A DNA stretch of 64,000 nucleotides, from positions 541,302,222-541,366,221 of the forward strand of contig CM077667.1 of the NCBI GenBank assembly GCA_039707655.1. The letters run 5' to 3'. Under the pieces are notes generated by a model, which saw only the letters and a program-made list of their open reading frames with translations, searched no databases and was not told where the DNA came from. The position numbers were made by a program, and so were the translations under genes. Of this stretch, positions 9,893 to 21,600 are shown piece by piece. Source of the DNA: Elymus sibiricus (lineage: Eukaryota; Streptophyta; Magnoliopsida; Poales; Poaceae). The first letter of the stretch is position 1; every line of letters begins with the position of its first letter.

Positions 9893-12800
9893 CTATGAGT
9901 AAGCAGTTCTGCAGTAGTGTATCCACATAGTTCATTTTATTTTGCAATGGGATGATTCTCTTAATTTTATTGCCACATGAATTTCATGCAATCACACAAC
10001 AATACAAGGGAACACTTGTGATATTACACTCTCCAAGAGCGGAAGCCTGGGCGGACGCTGGGGCTATCCAGCTCGTCAATTTTACTGTGTGGGAGGGAGA
10101 GATAAAAAACAGAGAAAGAGATTGATGGGCAGCGGCCTTTTCCCCTCTTCCTCCTGGAGCCCAAGTCACACCATCTCGATCCCCTTTCCCCTCCTGCTCT
10201 CCCGACTCCCTCTCTCTCCACAAATCGCCGTCGCCGCCTCCTTCCTCCTTGGCACGGCCAACTCCGTCGCCGCCATCAATAGGCAAGGCTCCTCCTCGCC
10301 TCACTCTACCGATTCACCGCCCTGGCCACTGCACTACGCCCCCAGGCGCGCCCGCACAACTAACCTAGCCTTTCACAGGAAGGAGATGAGGTCGTGGGGG
10401 AGGATGGAGAAGAGGGCATGAAGGTCATGGGGGAGGAAGAAGAGGAGGCCATGGAGGTCGTGGGAGAGAGGAGCAGGAGGCCACGGGGGAGGAAGAAGAT
10501 GCCCCATCGTTCCTGAAGTTGGTCTTCGCCTCAACTGCAATGGCTGCTCCCAGTTGTTCATTGGTTGCTGCTTATATGCGATTTTAAGTTCATTTTCCCT
10601 GCAGATTGGTCCACTGTAAGCGGATTCTTCCTTTTGCCTTTTACTCATTCCAGCACCTGTATCTGAAGAACATCAAAGGAGACGATGGCACTATCACACA
10701 GTATGAGGACATGTGATGTTTGCATAGTCCAAGACTTGTTGCCCTGGCAATATTAGTTGGTGGTGGAATTGTATTGCAGATTTTGGTAAGCTTGGACCTT
10801 TAACATCTTAGCGTCAACTTTTTTTATCCTTTTTCCATGTTGCCTAAATCTCTGCAACTTTGTCTTCTTTAGGTATGTGATCTTTATAACAACTGGTGGC
10901 CAATGTTAACATGTTAGAGGCACTTTTGTGTAGAATGTGTGATTTCTAGGCGTGCTACGCCCCAACGCGACTGGTTTTGGGGGATTTGGAAGGCGTGTGG
11001 CTGAGAGCAATGGGGTGCTCGCTGCTGGTTCGTTAGCATGGCGTCGCTCGTCTGCCTCCTCCTCCTCCCAATGATCTTCTGTGAGTTCCGTGCTTTGATC
11101 CACGGCAACCATTCTTCTGAATACGTGCTTACATTCTGACTGTTATCTACGGACTGTGTATCATAAATTTCTGTTTTACATAGATTTTTCGCCTCCTGAT
11201 ATTAGGTCATATGGTTCAATTGATATTTCAGAAGAAAATTTTCTTCTTTGCCAAAGATGAGCTATAGTTGGATAATTTGCATGTCATGTTATAAATTGCA
11301 AAGGAGAGCTATTAATCTTATTATAGGTGTGGTACAGGTTAGAACTCTTCAGTGCCTGTTGCACCCATATATTTTCAGAGCAGGGGATATGTTACATCAT
11401 GTAATTTGGTCACTAATTAATTCATCACTTGAGGTTTATTTTTTACCACTGGATATGTAGGTTTTCTGCTGCAATGCTTTCCATAAAAAACTATCAGCTA
11501 TGTTTGATTGTGTTTTGCATCTTCCATGCAGCTCATGCATTGCACATTTTTTAATTAGCAAGAATTTTACTCTCCAGACTGAAAAATTAGTTGTCTTGGC
11601 ACTATGTTCATATCTGACTGAGATGTGTGATGTTTTGTTGCAGCCCTTAGTATACTTCTTAATTTCTCTTTGCTTCCTGCATATTTCCCTGTAAATTAAT
11701 TAGAAGGTTTATATTTTTTCAGGTGCATGGGCACTTCCCGCTGCAGCAAGAGTTGCCACCAAATCAGATTAGAAGTTTTTCAAACAGATTCCTATATTTT
11801 GAAGTGGTTATGCTCATCACATAGCTTGGATGGATCATGTCTTACTATATAATGTACTTCATCGTGTCTCAAGCTTCTGTACTTAATGGTGAGACATGCC
11901 ACATGATCTTAAATATGATCAGTGAAAACCGGAATATATGCACATTTATCTTGATTTTTCGGGGTTTGATAGAGGAAGGCTTGGTGCAATAAAAGATTGT
12001 AATATGTGGCTTCCTCATTTTTAGGTACTGGAGATGTATAAACAGGACAAAGTTTGCAAGTTAGTAATGGGCACTTCATATGTGTTGCCATGTGAGGAAG
12101 TCTTAGTATGATACAATAAGAGATGGTAATTCGAGGGAGGTCAGAATCCAAATTTGTAGCTACCTACCCAGGTTACTAAATTCAGTATACTATAAAAAAT
12201 ATGTGATGCTGTAGTATTTATCTACAGTCGAGTATGGATGTTGGTTCGTTTTTCAGATTACTACTAGCTTAACTTGTATTTTCTTGGATGTTCCCAAAAA
12301 CATATGTGGAAAGCTCTCTTTCAGGCGATTGGATATCGCTTAACTATGCTTTCTGCTATCTTTACAGTATTGTTAATGCTAAACTGTTGTCCTGGTGAAA
12401 TTTAAAAGCTATATATTTGCACATAAATGCGGGTATTTAACTTAACATGATCTGCATATTCCGAATCTGCAGTTCTGGACTATGCTTTGCTGGACTACCC
12501 ATTTATGTTTCCCTTAGGTACATACAAAGTTTCCAACAATGATGTTTCATGTCGTTCTTGAAGTAATACATTTTGATTCTATTCATTTTTTATTTAAGTT
12601 CAACCACAGTTCTTCAAGTTCAGCTACAGATAGATCAACTTTGAGCATGCCATACTAATTTGTTGTGGTGTGGATGGATCTTGAAAAATTGAATGATCGA
12701 TGCTATAACCCAACCAGTTTCGCAATGCCAGACACTCATCATTTCGGTATCCGTCTTGTTTGCCGACCGCTTTGCCGGCTTTCTGTTCTAGAAAATTGTA

Positions 12801-12897
12801 CCTTACCAGGTACTCTCAAAGATCCTTTCCTATACACCTACGAAGGACCTTTCCCATCTCAAATAACATGGTTAGTGTCTAAACGCTATGACAAATG

Positions 12898-12933
12898 ACA
12901 AAACTCTTTTTTTTTTGCGAGAACAAAACTCTT
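12898..12933 (-). mobile_element. minute retro-insertion (about 14 nt) with 11-bp target duplication
   Basis: The sequence acaaaactctt occurs at 12898-12908 and again at 12923-12933. Between the copies are only a T run and gcgaga. Read on the minus strand this is tctcgc followed by poly(A), which resembles the very 3' end of grass LINE/SINE-type retroposons. The pattern fits a target-primed insertion that aborted almost immediately. Chance repetition of an A-rich 11-mer cannot be excluded. Confidence 0.4.
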
Positions 12934-14070
12934 GTAGCTGCTTGACGTCGTTACAATCGTACAAACTGCTTGAGGATTTACCGTCAATTTTGTGCTGCTG
13001 AAAAGGGGTCAATGCGTTTAGAACATACTTCTCCAAACGTTTGAACTTATCATAATAGATTTGTGATATAACTCACTTTGAACCTATATGTATGCAATCA
13101 ACTTCTCTCCTTATCGGTTACGATTTTTGACGACCCAGATTAAGGAAAATCACCTATGCATGTAGTTACCTATGCATAAACTGTTCAGATCTTATCGACA
13201 TTCAAGTTGGTTGTCTATTCTGATCTGCCCACCGCTTCCGTGGGCAACGCGCGGTAAGCCGTGCTTTCGTTCGTATTTTGAACTTCATGGATTTCTACTT
13301 CCTGTCTACCGTGGAACTCTAGATGTTATGTCAAGAAAATGTTTGCATTATATGCTGTCTATATCATCTATTGTTCAGGTAAAAAATTCTTGTTGTGTCG
13401 GAATTTGTAGTTTACTTGTTTCCAATTTAATACCATCAACAACAGGCCGATTTGTATTTCACACGATAACATATCTTCTCTGCCTTTGCTCTATTAAAAT
13501 TACATAGCTTCGCATCACTCAGAAAGCAATATGTTTTCCTAGGTATTCCAAACTTAGACAGATCACATGGGCCATGGCTGATCGAAGGCCTCTGCTTGGC
13601 ACTGCACGACAAGTTGGAACTACTGAGGCTCCAGTTGCAGCCAGGTATTAGCTACTCTTGCCTAGATATATTCAGCACACTAATGTTTTTAAGGAAAATG
13701 GGGACCTTTATTGGTTAACTATAATGTTCATTACAATCCATAGAAAGAGACTCAAAAACTATCGCTAGCATGCGCGGCAAGCTCGTGTATGATGGTCCAC
13801 TAATTAGCAAAATGATGTGGCGATTTGTTTTATCCTGCATGAGATTTTATATGATAATTCTAGAAACTGAGTCGAGTAGTTTGTCCTATGCATAGCGGGG
13901 CAGGGTTCAAATCTCAAGCATGTTTATTTATTTATTTCCAATGAAATCTGTTTGAGTGCACTTTTTATACGTTTCAGCTTCAAATTACATCTGCTCTATA
14001 AGAATGCATTTTTTTCGTACTGTCATGCTTCACATTATACAGTTCTTTTGCATGATGCAAACATTGAGGG

Positions 14071-14141
14071 CCAAACCAGGCCAGCGCATGGTATGCACCA
14101 GCAACAGGACGTTTGCCAAACCAGGCCAGCCCATGGTATGC
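14071..14141. repeat. 26-bp direct repeat, two copies 45 bp apart
   Basis: The segments at 14071-14096 and 14116-14141 match except at one base (ccagCgcat versus ccagCccat). Each contains ccaaaccaggccagc. No transposon or coding context explains them. Confidence 0.8.
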
Positions 14142-16946
14142 TCAAATGCACAGCCGGTTCAATGTTTGCTAACTTCATGATGTAGCAAGTTGTATCTCCA
14201 TAGTATATACTCCCACTTTTTGTTGATTTTTTAACAGAAAACATGTTGATTGATTCTCATCGAATATTTGTGCTTTTAACTTTATTTTTTGAACACCACT
14301 ACTGATGCTTTAGTGCCATGCCCACACTGTAAGTCAAAATGACAAATTTGATTTGCTATGTCTATCTGTAAGCTCAATTTCTTTCGCCGGCATTCTTTCC
14401 CACTCTAATAAGTACTTTGTTATACCCAATGAGATTGATTCAACTCTTTTGCAATGTTACATCTGATTGCTTACCATATGAACTTTGCTACAAGATATTT
14501 TCATTTGTTTGTTCGCTGCACATACACTAGGTTGTAGAAACTCGAAATTTGTGAATTCGATATAAAAAATGCTCAAATATTACAGAGTTCTTGTATCTTC
14601 TGTTAGTACAAGGGTAAGGTTTGAGAAGAAGTCTTGACATGAACTAAGTGCTTCTCTTTGTCTTGATAGTACTTTCAGGTAGAGTACACAGAGGACAGAA
14701 GTACATTTATGAATATGATGACACCCTTCCGCTGAAGCTCGCAGACGGCACCGTGAGCTGTGACAGTCGCTTCATGCTTCCTCTCCCTCACTGTCCATCA
14801 TCTCTAGGCAGAATGTCATCAGGAGGATATATATGAACCGTATATCGACTTTAGCTTATCTCAATGTTGTGCTCTATCATCCACCTTGTAAGACTCTGAC
14901 CTATCTTATAATATACTACCTTGATATGCCTGATGATCGAACACTTTTCTACTAAGCTTGTGTAATTGTATTCATATTTTAACAATTGAGGTACTGTGAA
15001 ACGCATATGCACGTGCACAGCTCCACCACCAAGGCAAGTGCGCACAGGATTGCACAAGAGGCGTGCCTAGGGCGCGCCCCTGCCTCTAGTTCCATTAGAA
15101 GAGTGGTGGCAAATTTCACATAGTGCATCGAGTTAATTGAAGTTTCTTTTAGTATTTGTCAAATAATTGCTCGCGAGTTGCAATGACATATAAATATTCT
15201 AGTACGCTAACCCCTTATCGACTGTTATTCTTTTTTTAAGTGGTAGAGATTGCCGTGTCAACTTGATGCGACGCCACAAGAGTTTAACTCACATTTCTTG
15301 CATACAAAGATGCACACAACTAAGAACACATGCTTCACTACAAACTCAGAATAAAATCAATCAAAATATATAATAACCATCCATTCTCGGGCGCGCACAC
15401 ACACCAACTCACGAGGCTCTAGGTATGCTGGGATGTCGTTTACTCACTACAAGAAATATGTCAACTTGCGACCATCACTATTGGTCGCTGAATGGTCATT
15501 GTTTTTCATTTGCGACCTTTTTATGATCAAAAATAATTGGTCAAAAGCTGACCGTCTTTAATGAAACTTAACGACCTTCTTTGTGATATGGTCGTAGAAA
15601 GCAACGACCAAAACAAAAGGTCGTTGGTCCTACGACCTTTTGTTTTGGTCGCTGGTTGTCTGTCCAGGCCACGTCGGATCCAACGTGGTAAGCTGACGTG
15701 GCAAAATTGCGACCAATTGAATTGGTTGTTGATAAGAATCAACCCGGTCCATTTCACTGCTTTACATGGGCTGAGCCCAACAATTCATCCCATTTATATT
15801 TTTTTCTTGCCAATTTTGGTCAGCTACACGGGCCAAACCCTACAATTTGGCCTTTTATTTATTTCTGGGCCGTGGCCTTTTAACATTGTTTGGGCCATTA
15901 TATTTTGGAGCTGGTCCCACCAATCAGATGGGTCCCACTTGTCATCATCTCACACATTGGGCCCACTTGACATACATTTCAAAACTGCTCAGATTATTTT
16001 CATAAGTGGGTCCCACGACTCAGGTTTCCATTCCACACGTTTTCAAATCACATACATGATCAATATTTCAGACAGAACAGTACAAATGTAGTTCATCAAA
16101 TAACACTAACTAAGTCTACTACAATCTATACATAGTCTATTACAACTCAAATATGTCTACTATTACAATATTACAATATTTACAGTCTATTACAGTCAAA
16201 CAAAAAAGACAACTCTTTGCTGAGTAGGGCTATACGGCTTCGAACTTCAAATTCCGTAGACTTTGAGCTCCTGTAAAAGAGTGAACACATAGGCTACCAG
16301 CATTAGAGTAGCTATTATTCCTGGAGTAGATTTGCAAACCTCCAGGTTTAGTGTACAGACTATCGAAAAATTATATATTGAAAGAGATCTCATAGAAATG
16401 TAGATTTATCGACCAAATATATGATAAAGCAACAGATTCAGCCAACTTCAAAGACCTAGATGTTTGTGATGCATCTTCACATAACCACAAGAACACTAGA
16501 TATAGTATAATATGAATCCAGGACTATAAGGCTAACCACAAGAGCATCAATCAGCAGCAGGTATATAGCTAGCAAACTATCTACTAGACATCATCGACAC
16601 TTGAACCATAACATGTCCAACAAGGAACAAAAAATGGGACAAGTACTAATTCTGGATAACATGTCCAAGAAGGCCATCCAATGGTTTCAGCCACGTCCTA
16701 ATAAACCAGCGGCACTCTAATACTACTAATTACCAGCAGCAAATCAAATAGCCAGATGAAGCACCATCACTTGATCATCAATGCAACAGTCGGCAAGGAC
16801 TCAACCACGGCGCAAAAAGCATTGAAATCCTAACTAACCCATGAAACAGAGCATGGTTGTAGCATAGCAAAGGGAGGAGCTCACAGTGGTGGTTTGTGTA
16901 GCCGATGTTGAACAACCTCCGTTCGTCGCTTGCGAGCACCACGCAC

Positions 16947-17015
16947 CTTGGTTGGCCATGAAGCCCTTGTCCTCTGCAGCACGGATGAAATCCAAAGCAT
17001 CGTTGTTGCACATGG
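16947..17015 (-). pseudogene. captured exon-like fragment, gene unknown
   Basis: On the minus strand the frame reads CNNDALDFIRAAEDKGFMAN followed by Q and a consensus donor (AAG|GTGCGT at 16947/16946). The composition is more GC-rich and codon-like than the surroundings. The expected upstream acceptor AG is not present at the right place, so the piece is truncated or mutated. I do not recognise the parent gene. Confidence 0.35.
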
Positions 17016-17185
17016 ATAGGAGGAGTCAGAAATTTTGAGGTCAAATCGAGAAGGAAATAGTGTATAGTTTGCAGGTGCGTGAGGAAGGAAAGCAATGCAA
17101 AAGCATCACTTCGAGGAGTAGAATCCTAACCACAAGAGCATGAATCAGCGGCGGGTATATATATAGCTAACAATAATACCATGTA

Positions 17186-17266
17186 CTCCCTCTGTAAAGA
17201 AATATAAGAGAATTTAGATCACTAAAGTAGTGATCTAAACACTCTTATATTTCTTTACGGCGGGAG
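17186..17266. mobile_element. short Stowaway-type MITE
   Basis: The unit is 81 bp with inverted ends (CTCCCTCTGTAAAGAAATAT at the left; ATATTTCTTTACGGCGGGAG at the right), and TA flanks both sides (17184-17185, 17267-17268). The centre is nearly palindromic (gatcactaaagtagtgatc), so the whole unit can fold into a hairpin. Confidence 0.85.
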
Positions 17267-17802
17267 TAGTAAGCAGCAGCAACAACACTTGTACCATGAC
17301 ATGTCCAGCAAGGAAAAAAAATGGGAAAATAATTTATTCTAGACTAGATACCAACTGAACTAGCCAGAGGCCATCCAATGGATTAAGACACGTTCATACT
17401 AAACCTACAACATTCTAATTACCTGTAAGAAAAGAGTAGCATAAGCAGACTATACCGACTGAAAATCAAACTCCAGCCACATTGCTCTGTGTATAAACCA
17501 GTATAGAATGAAGCACATGAAGTTAGTACATGCTACCAGAACAACACTATGCCCATCAAGAACAACAGAATAAAAGCATTTCAGGCATTGTAATGTTTGG
17601 AGATCTGCTTCCAGAAACCCACTATGTCAATCCCAAGACTAGACTGTAAAGTACTGGATGAGATATCAACTACTGCTACTACTAAAGCATGTGCAAGATG
17701 TTAGTTAACAGCATCATAACCAGTTGAACCTAGCACCTAATCATCGATCAACCACCAAACAGTATGAAGCAAAAAACAAACAAGAGGGGGAGGAGTTTAT
17801 AC

Positions 17803-18181
17803 CTGATCTTCTTGAGCCTCTCAAGGTCATCCCTGAGCTTCATGTCGATGGCTTTGGAGACGAACTGGGAGAACCTCCCGTCCTTGTAGTCCTTCTTCCT
17901 GTTCAAGAACCAGTCCGACACCTTGAACTGGCGCGGGTTGTGCACCACCGCCATCAGACGGTTCATCTCCTCCGCGAAAAGCTCTTCGGCCCTGCACACT
18001 CCCACAGAAGACAGCGCACGGCTCAGCCCCCCACCCACCACGACGAGATCTGGCGAGAAAGGGGGACGGTTCCTCACTTCTTGTTCATGTCGATGTCGGC
18101 CATCTTGCAGACGATGTTGGAGAAGCGGCGGCCCACACCCTTGATGGAGGTCAGCGCGAACATGATCTCCTGCTTACCGTC
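17803..18181 (-). pseudogene. 40S ribosomal protein S18 gene fragment (two internal exons with intron)
   Basis: Exon A (18181-18078) encodes [20 protein letters not shown] and continues [14 protein letters not shown]. After an 86-bp GT-AG intron, exon B (17991-17803) encodes [20 protein letters not shown], then [18 protein letters not shown] and [12 protein letters not shown], ending at a donor GT. This is the central part of eukaryotic uS13/S18, a small-subunit head protein. The first exon (start codon) and the last exon (the GLRVRGQHTKTTGRR-type tail) are absent. The retained intron shows capture from genomic DNA, not from mRNA. Immediately upstream (18182-18237) a frame reading [20 protein letters not shown] comes from a different source and abuts the S18 piece out of frame. 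This is a transposon-borne fragment, not a working ribosomal gene. Confidence 0.85.
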
Positions 18182-18237
18182 CGGTGGCTCAGCCAGATGC
18201 TGCCACCGAGGACGACGAGGGAGAGGACCAGGACCCC

Positions 18238-18668
18238 CATGCTATAATTGTATTGATTGGAAACTCAAATACATGTGTGGGTACATAGACAACACTGTGT
18301 CCCTAGTATGCCTCTAGTAAACTAGCTCGTCGATCAAAGATGGTCAAGGTTTCCTGGCCATAGACATGAGATGTCATTTGATAACGGGATCACATCATTA
18401 GGAGAATGATGTGATGGACAAGACCCAAACCAGGAACGTAGCATATGATCGTGTCAGTTTATTGCTATAGTTTTCTGCATGTCAAGTATCTATTCCTATG
18501 ACCATGAGATCATGCAACTCACTGACACCGGAGGAATACCTTGTGTGTATCAAACATCGCAACGTAACTGGGTGACTATAAAGATGATCTACAGGTATAT
18601 CCGAGGGTGTCTGTTGAGTTGGCATGGATCAAGACTGGGATTTGTTGCTCCGTGTGACGGAGAGGTAT
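18238..18668 (+). mobile_element. Copia (BARE/Angela-like) LTR fragment, inverted relative to its neighbour
   Basis: The sequence from ctataattgtattgattgg to gtgacggagaggtatc is, base for base over long stretches, the reverse complement of about 24195-24625 inside the complete LTR at 22803-24697. It lacks the first 80 or so bases of the LTR (including the TG end) and everything after the break at 18668. It therefore cannot be the 3' LTR of the minus-strand element next to it, which would have to lie in the other orientation. Confidence 0.85.
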
Positions 18669-21600
18669 CAAAGCGTATATTCCAACTCCGAGATGCTTGC
18701 TCCAGTCCATAGAAGGATCGCTGGAGTTTGCATACATTTTAGCATCCTTAGGACTGACAAAACCTTCCGGTTGTATCACATACAACCTTTCCTCACGGAA
18801 ACCGTTAAGGAAACTCTGTTTTGACATCCATCTGCCAGATTTCATAATCGAAAAATGCAGCAACTGCTAACATAATTCCAACAGACTTTAGCATCGCTAC
18901 GGGTGAGAAAGTCTCACCGTAGTCAACTCCTTGAACTTGTGAAAAACCCTTTGCCACAAGTCGAGCTTTATAGACGGTGACATTACCGTCCGCGTCCGTC
19001 TTCCTTTCAAAGATCCATTTGTTCTGAATGGCCTTTCGCCCTTCAGGTAATACTTCCAAAGCCCATACTTTGTTTTCATACATGGATCCCATCTCGGATT
19101 GCATGGCCTCTAACCATTTCTCGGAATCCGGGCCCATCATCGCTTCTCCATAGCTCGTAGGTTCATCGTTGTCCAACAACATGACCTCTAAGACAGGGTT
19201 GCCGTACCACTCAGGAGCAGTACACGTCCTTGTCGACCTACGCGGTTCGATAGTAACTTGATCCGAAGCTTTATGATCATCATCATTAACTTCCTCTTCA
19301 ACTAATGTAGGCTCCACAGAAACAACTTTCTGCGTTGCGCTACTCTCTAGTTGAAACAAAGGTTCAACAACCTCATCAAGTTCTATCTTCCTCCCACTCA
19401 ATTCTTTCGAGAGAAACTCTTTCTCGAGAAAGGACCCATTTTAGCAACAAACACTTTGCACTTGGATCTGAGATAGAAGGTACACCCAACTGTTACGTTA
19501 GGGTATTCTATGAAGATGCATTTGTCCGCTTTGGGTTCGACCTCATTAGGTTGAAAACCTTTTCCACATAAGCGTCGCAGCCCCAAACATTAAGAAATGA
19601 CAGCTTAGGTTTCTGCCAAACCAAAATTCATACGGTGTCATCTCAACGGACTTAGATGGTGCCCCCTTTTAAAGTGAATGTAGTTGTCTCTAATGCATAA
19701 CCCCAAAACGATAGAGGCAAATCGATAAGAGACATCATAGTTCGCACCATATCCAATAGAGCATGACTACGACGTTCGGACACACCATCACACTATGGTG
19801 TTCCAGGTGGCGTGAGTTGTGAAACAACTTCCACATTGTCTTAAGTTGTATACCAAACTCGTAACTCAGATATTTACCTCCACGATCATATCGTAGACAT
19901 TTTATCTTCTTGTCACGATGATCTCAAACTTCACTCTGAATTTGTTTGAACTTTTCAAACATTTCAGACTTATGTTTCATTAAGTAAATATCCCCATATC
20001 TACTCAAATTATCAGTGAAGGTAGGAAAATAACGATATCCACCGCACACTACAACACTCATTGGTCCGAATACATCAACATGTATCATTTCCAATAAGTC
20101 ACTTCCCCGCTTCATCATACTGGAAAACGGGGTCTTGGTCATCTTGCCCATGAGGCATGGTCCGCATGTCTCAACCGATTCGAAATCGAATGAGTCCAAA
20201 GATCCATCAGCATGGAGTTTCTTCATGCGCTTTACACCAATATGACATTTAGCGGCAGTGCCACAAGTATGTGGTACTATCATTATTAACTTTGTATCTT
20301 TTGGCATCAATATTATGAACATGTGTATCTCTACGATCAAGATTCAATAAACCATTCTCATTGGGTGCATGACCATTGAAGGTATTATTCATGTAAACAG
20401 AATAACCATTATTCTCTAACTTAAATGAATAACTGTATTGCAATAAACATGATCTAATCACGTTCATGCTTAACGCAAACAACAAATAACATTTATTTAG
20501 GTTCAACACTAATCCCGAAGGTAGAGAGAGCATGCGATGGTGATCACATCAACCTTGGAAACACTTCCAACACTCATCGTCACCTCATCCTTAGCTAGCC
20601 TCCGTTTATTCCGTAGCTTTTATTTCGAGTTACTAACATTTAGCAACTGAACCGGTATCCAATACCCAGATGCTACTAGGAGTACTAGCAAGGTACACAC
20701 GTATATCAAATATACTTCTATCGACGTTGCCAGCCTTCTTATCTACCAAGTATCTAGGGTTGTTCCGCTTCAGCGACCGTTCTCCTCATAATAGAAGCAC
20801 TTAGTCTCGGGTTTGGGTTCAACCTTGGGTTTCTTCACTGGAGCAGCAACTGACTTGCCATCCATGAAGTTTCCCTCCTAGCCCTTGCCCTTCTCGAAAC
20901 TAGGGGTTTCACTAACCATCAACACTTGATGCTCCTTCTTGATTTCTACCTTCGCGGTGTCAAACATCGCGAATAGCTCAGGGATCATTATTTCTATCCC
21001 TGGCATTTTATAGTTCATCACGAGGCTCTAGTAGCTTAGTGACAGTGACTTGGAGAACTATATCAATCACTATCTTATCTGGAAGATCAACTCCCACTCG
21101 ATTCAAGCGATTGTAGCACCCAGACAATCTGAGCACATGCTCACCGATTGAGCTATTCTCCTTCATCTTGCAGGCAAAGAATCTTGTTGGAGGTCTCATA
21201 CCTCTCAACACGGGCACGAGCCTGAGATCCCAATTTCAGCTCTTAGAACATCTCATATGTTCCGTGACGTTCAAAACGTTTTGGAGCCTCAATTCTAAGC
21301 CGTAATGCATGACGCACTGAACTATCAAGTAGTCATCAGAACGTGCCTGTCAGATGTTCACAACATCTACAGACGACGCTTGAGGGGGTGGCGCACCGAG
21401 CGGTGCATTAAGGGCATAAGCCTTCTGTGCAGCAATGAGGACAATCCTCAGATCACGGACCCAGTCCGCATTATTGCTACCATCATCTTTCAACTCTATT
21501 TCTCTAGGAACATATAAAAAATTCAAGGGAGCTACAGCGCGAGCTAGTAATCTACAACATAATTTGCAAAGACATTTTGACTATGTTCATGATAATGAGT

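Larger units (their letters stand above)
9893..15444. other. low-copy intergenic region with exon-like pieces but no supported gene
   Basis: No frame exceeds 111 codons, and none shows a domain I recognise. A GC-rich leader-like stretch at 10090-10500 is followed by exon-like pieces with plausible splice borders. These are 10656-10716 (HLYLKNIKGDDGTITQYEDM), about 10726-10783 (SPRLVALAILVGGGIVLQIL, hydrophobic), about 12472-12535 (SGLCFAGLPIYVSLRYIQSF, hydrophobic) and 13543-13644 (MADRRPLLGTARQVGT). They sit on the + strand in order and could be exons of a small membrane-protein gene, a decayed gene, or a long non-coding transcript. I could not join them into one convincing reading frame. 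The rest is AT-rich with no feature seen, apart from the small repeats listed separately. Confidence 0.3.
15445..18237 (+). mobile_element. CACTA transposon, left part, carrying host gene fragments
   Basis: The left terminus reads CACTACAAGAAATATGTC and is preceded by ACT, a possible 3-bp target duplication. Immediately inside lie many short subterminal motifs in both orientations (gcgacc / ggtcg, about 15470-15715), as expected for CACTA transposase-binding arrays. No transposase was found, and no matching right terminus (..TTCTTGTAGTG) occurs in the window. The unit is cut at 18237 by a Copia fragment. It contains two exons of ribosomal protein S18 and at least one other exon-like piece, so it has the character of a gene-capturing (Pack-type) CACTA. 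Bases 16100-16900 hold short AT-rich repeats (gtctattaca) and nothing else. Confidence 0.7.

Noticed and set aside
17748..18317. Functional 40S ribosomal protein S18 gene
   Set aside because: First and last exons are missing, the flanks are transposon DNA, and an unrelated fragment abuts the 5' side.
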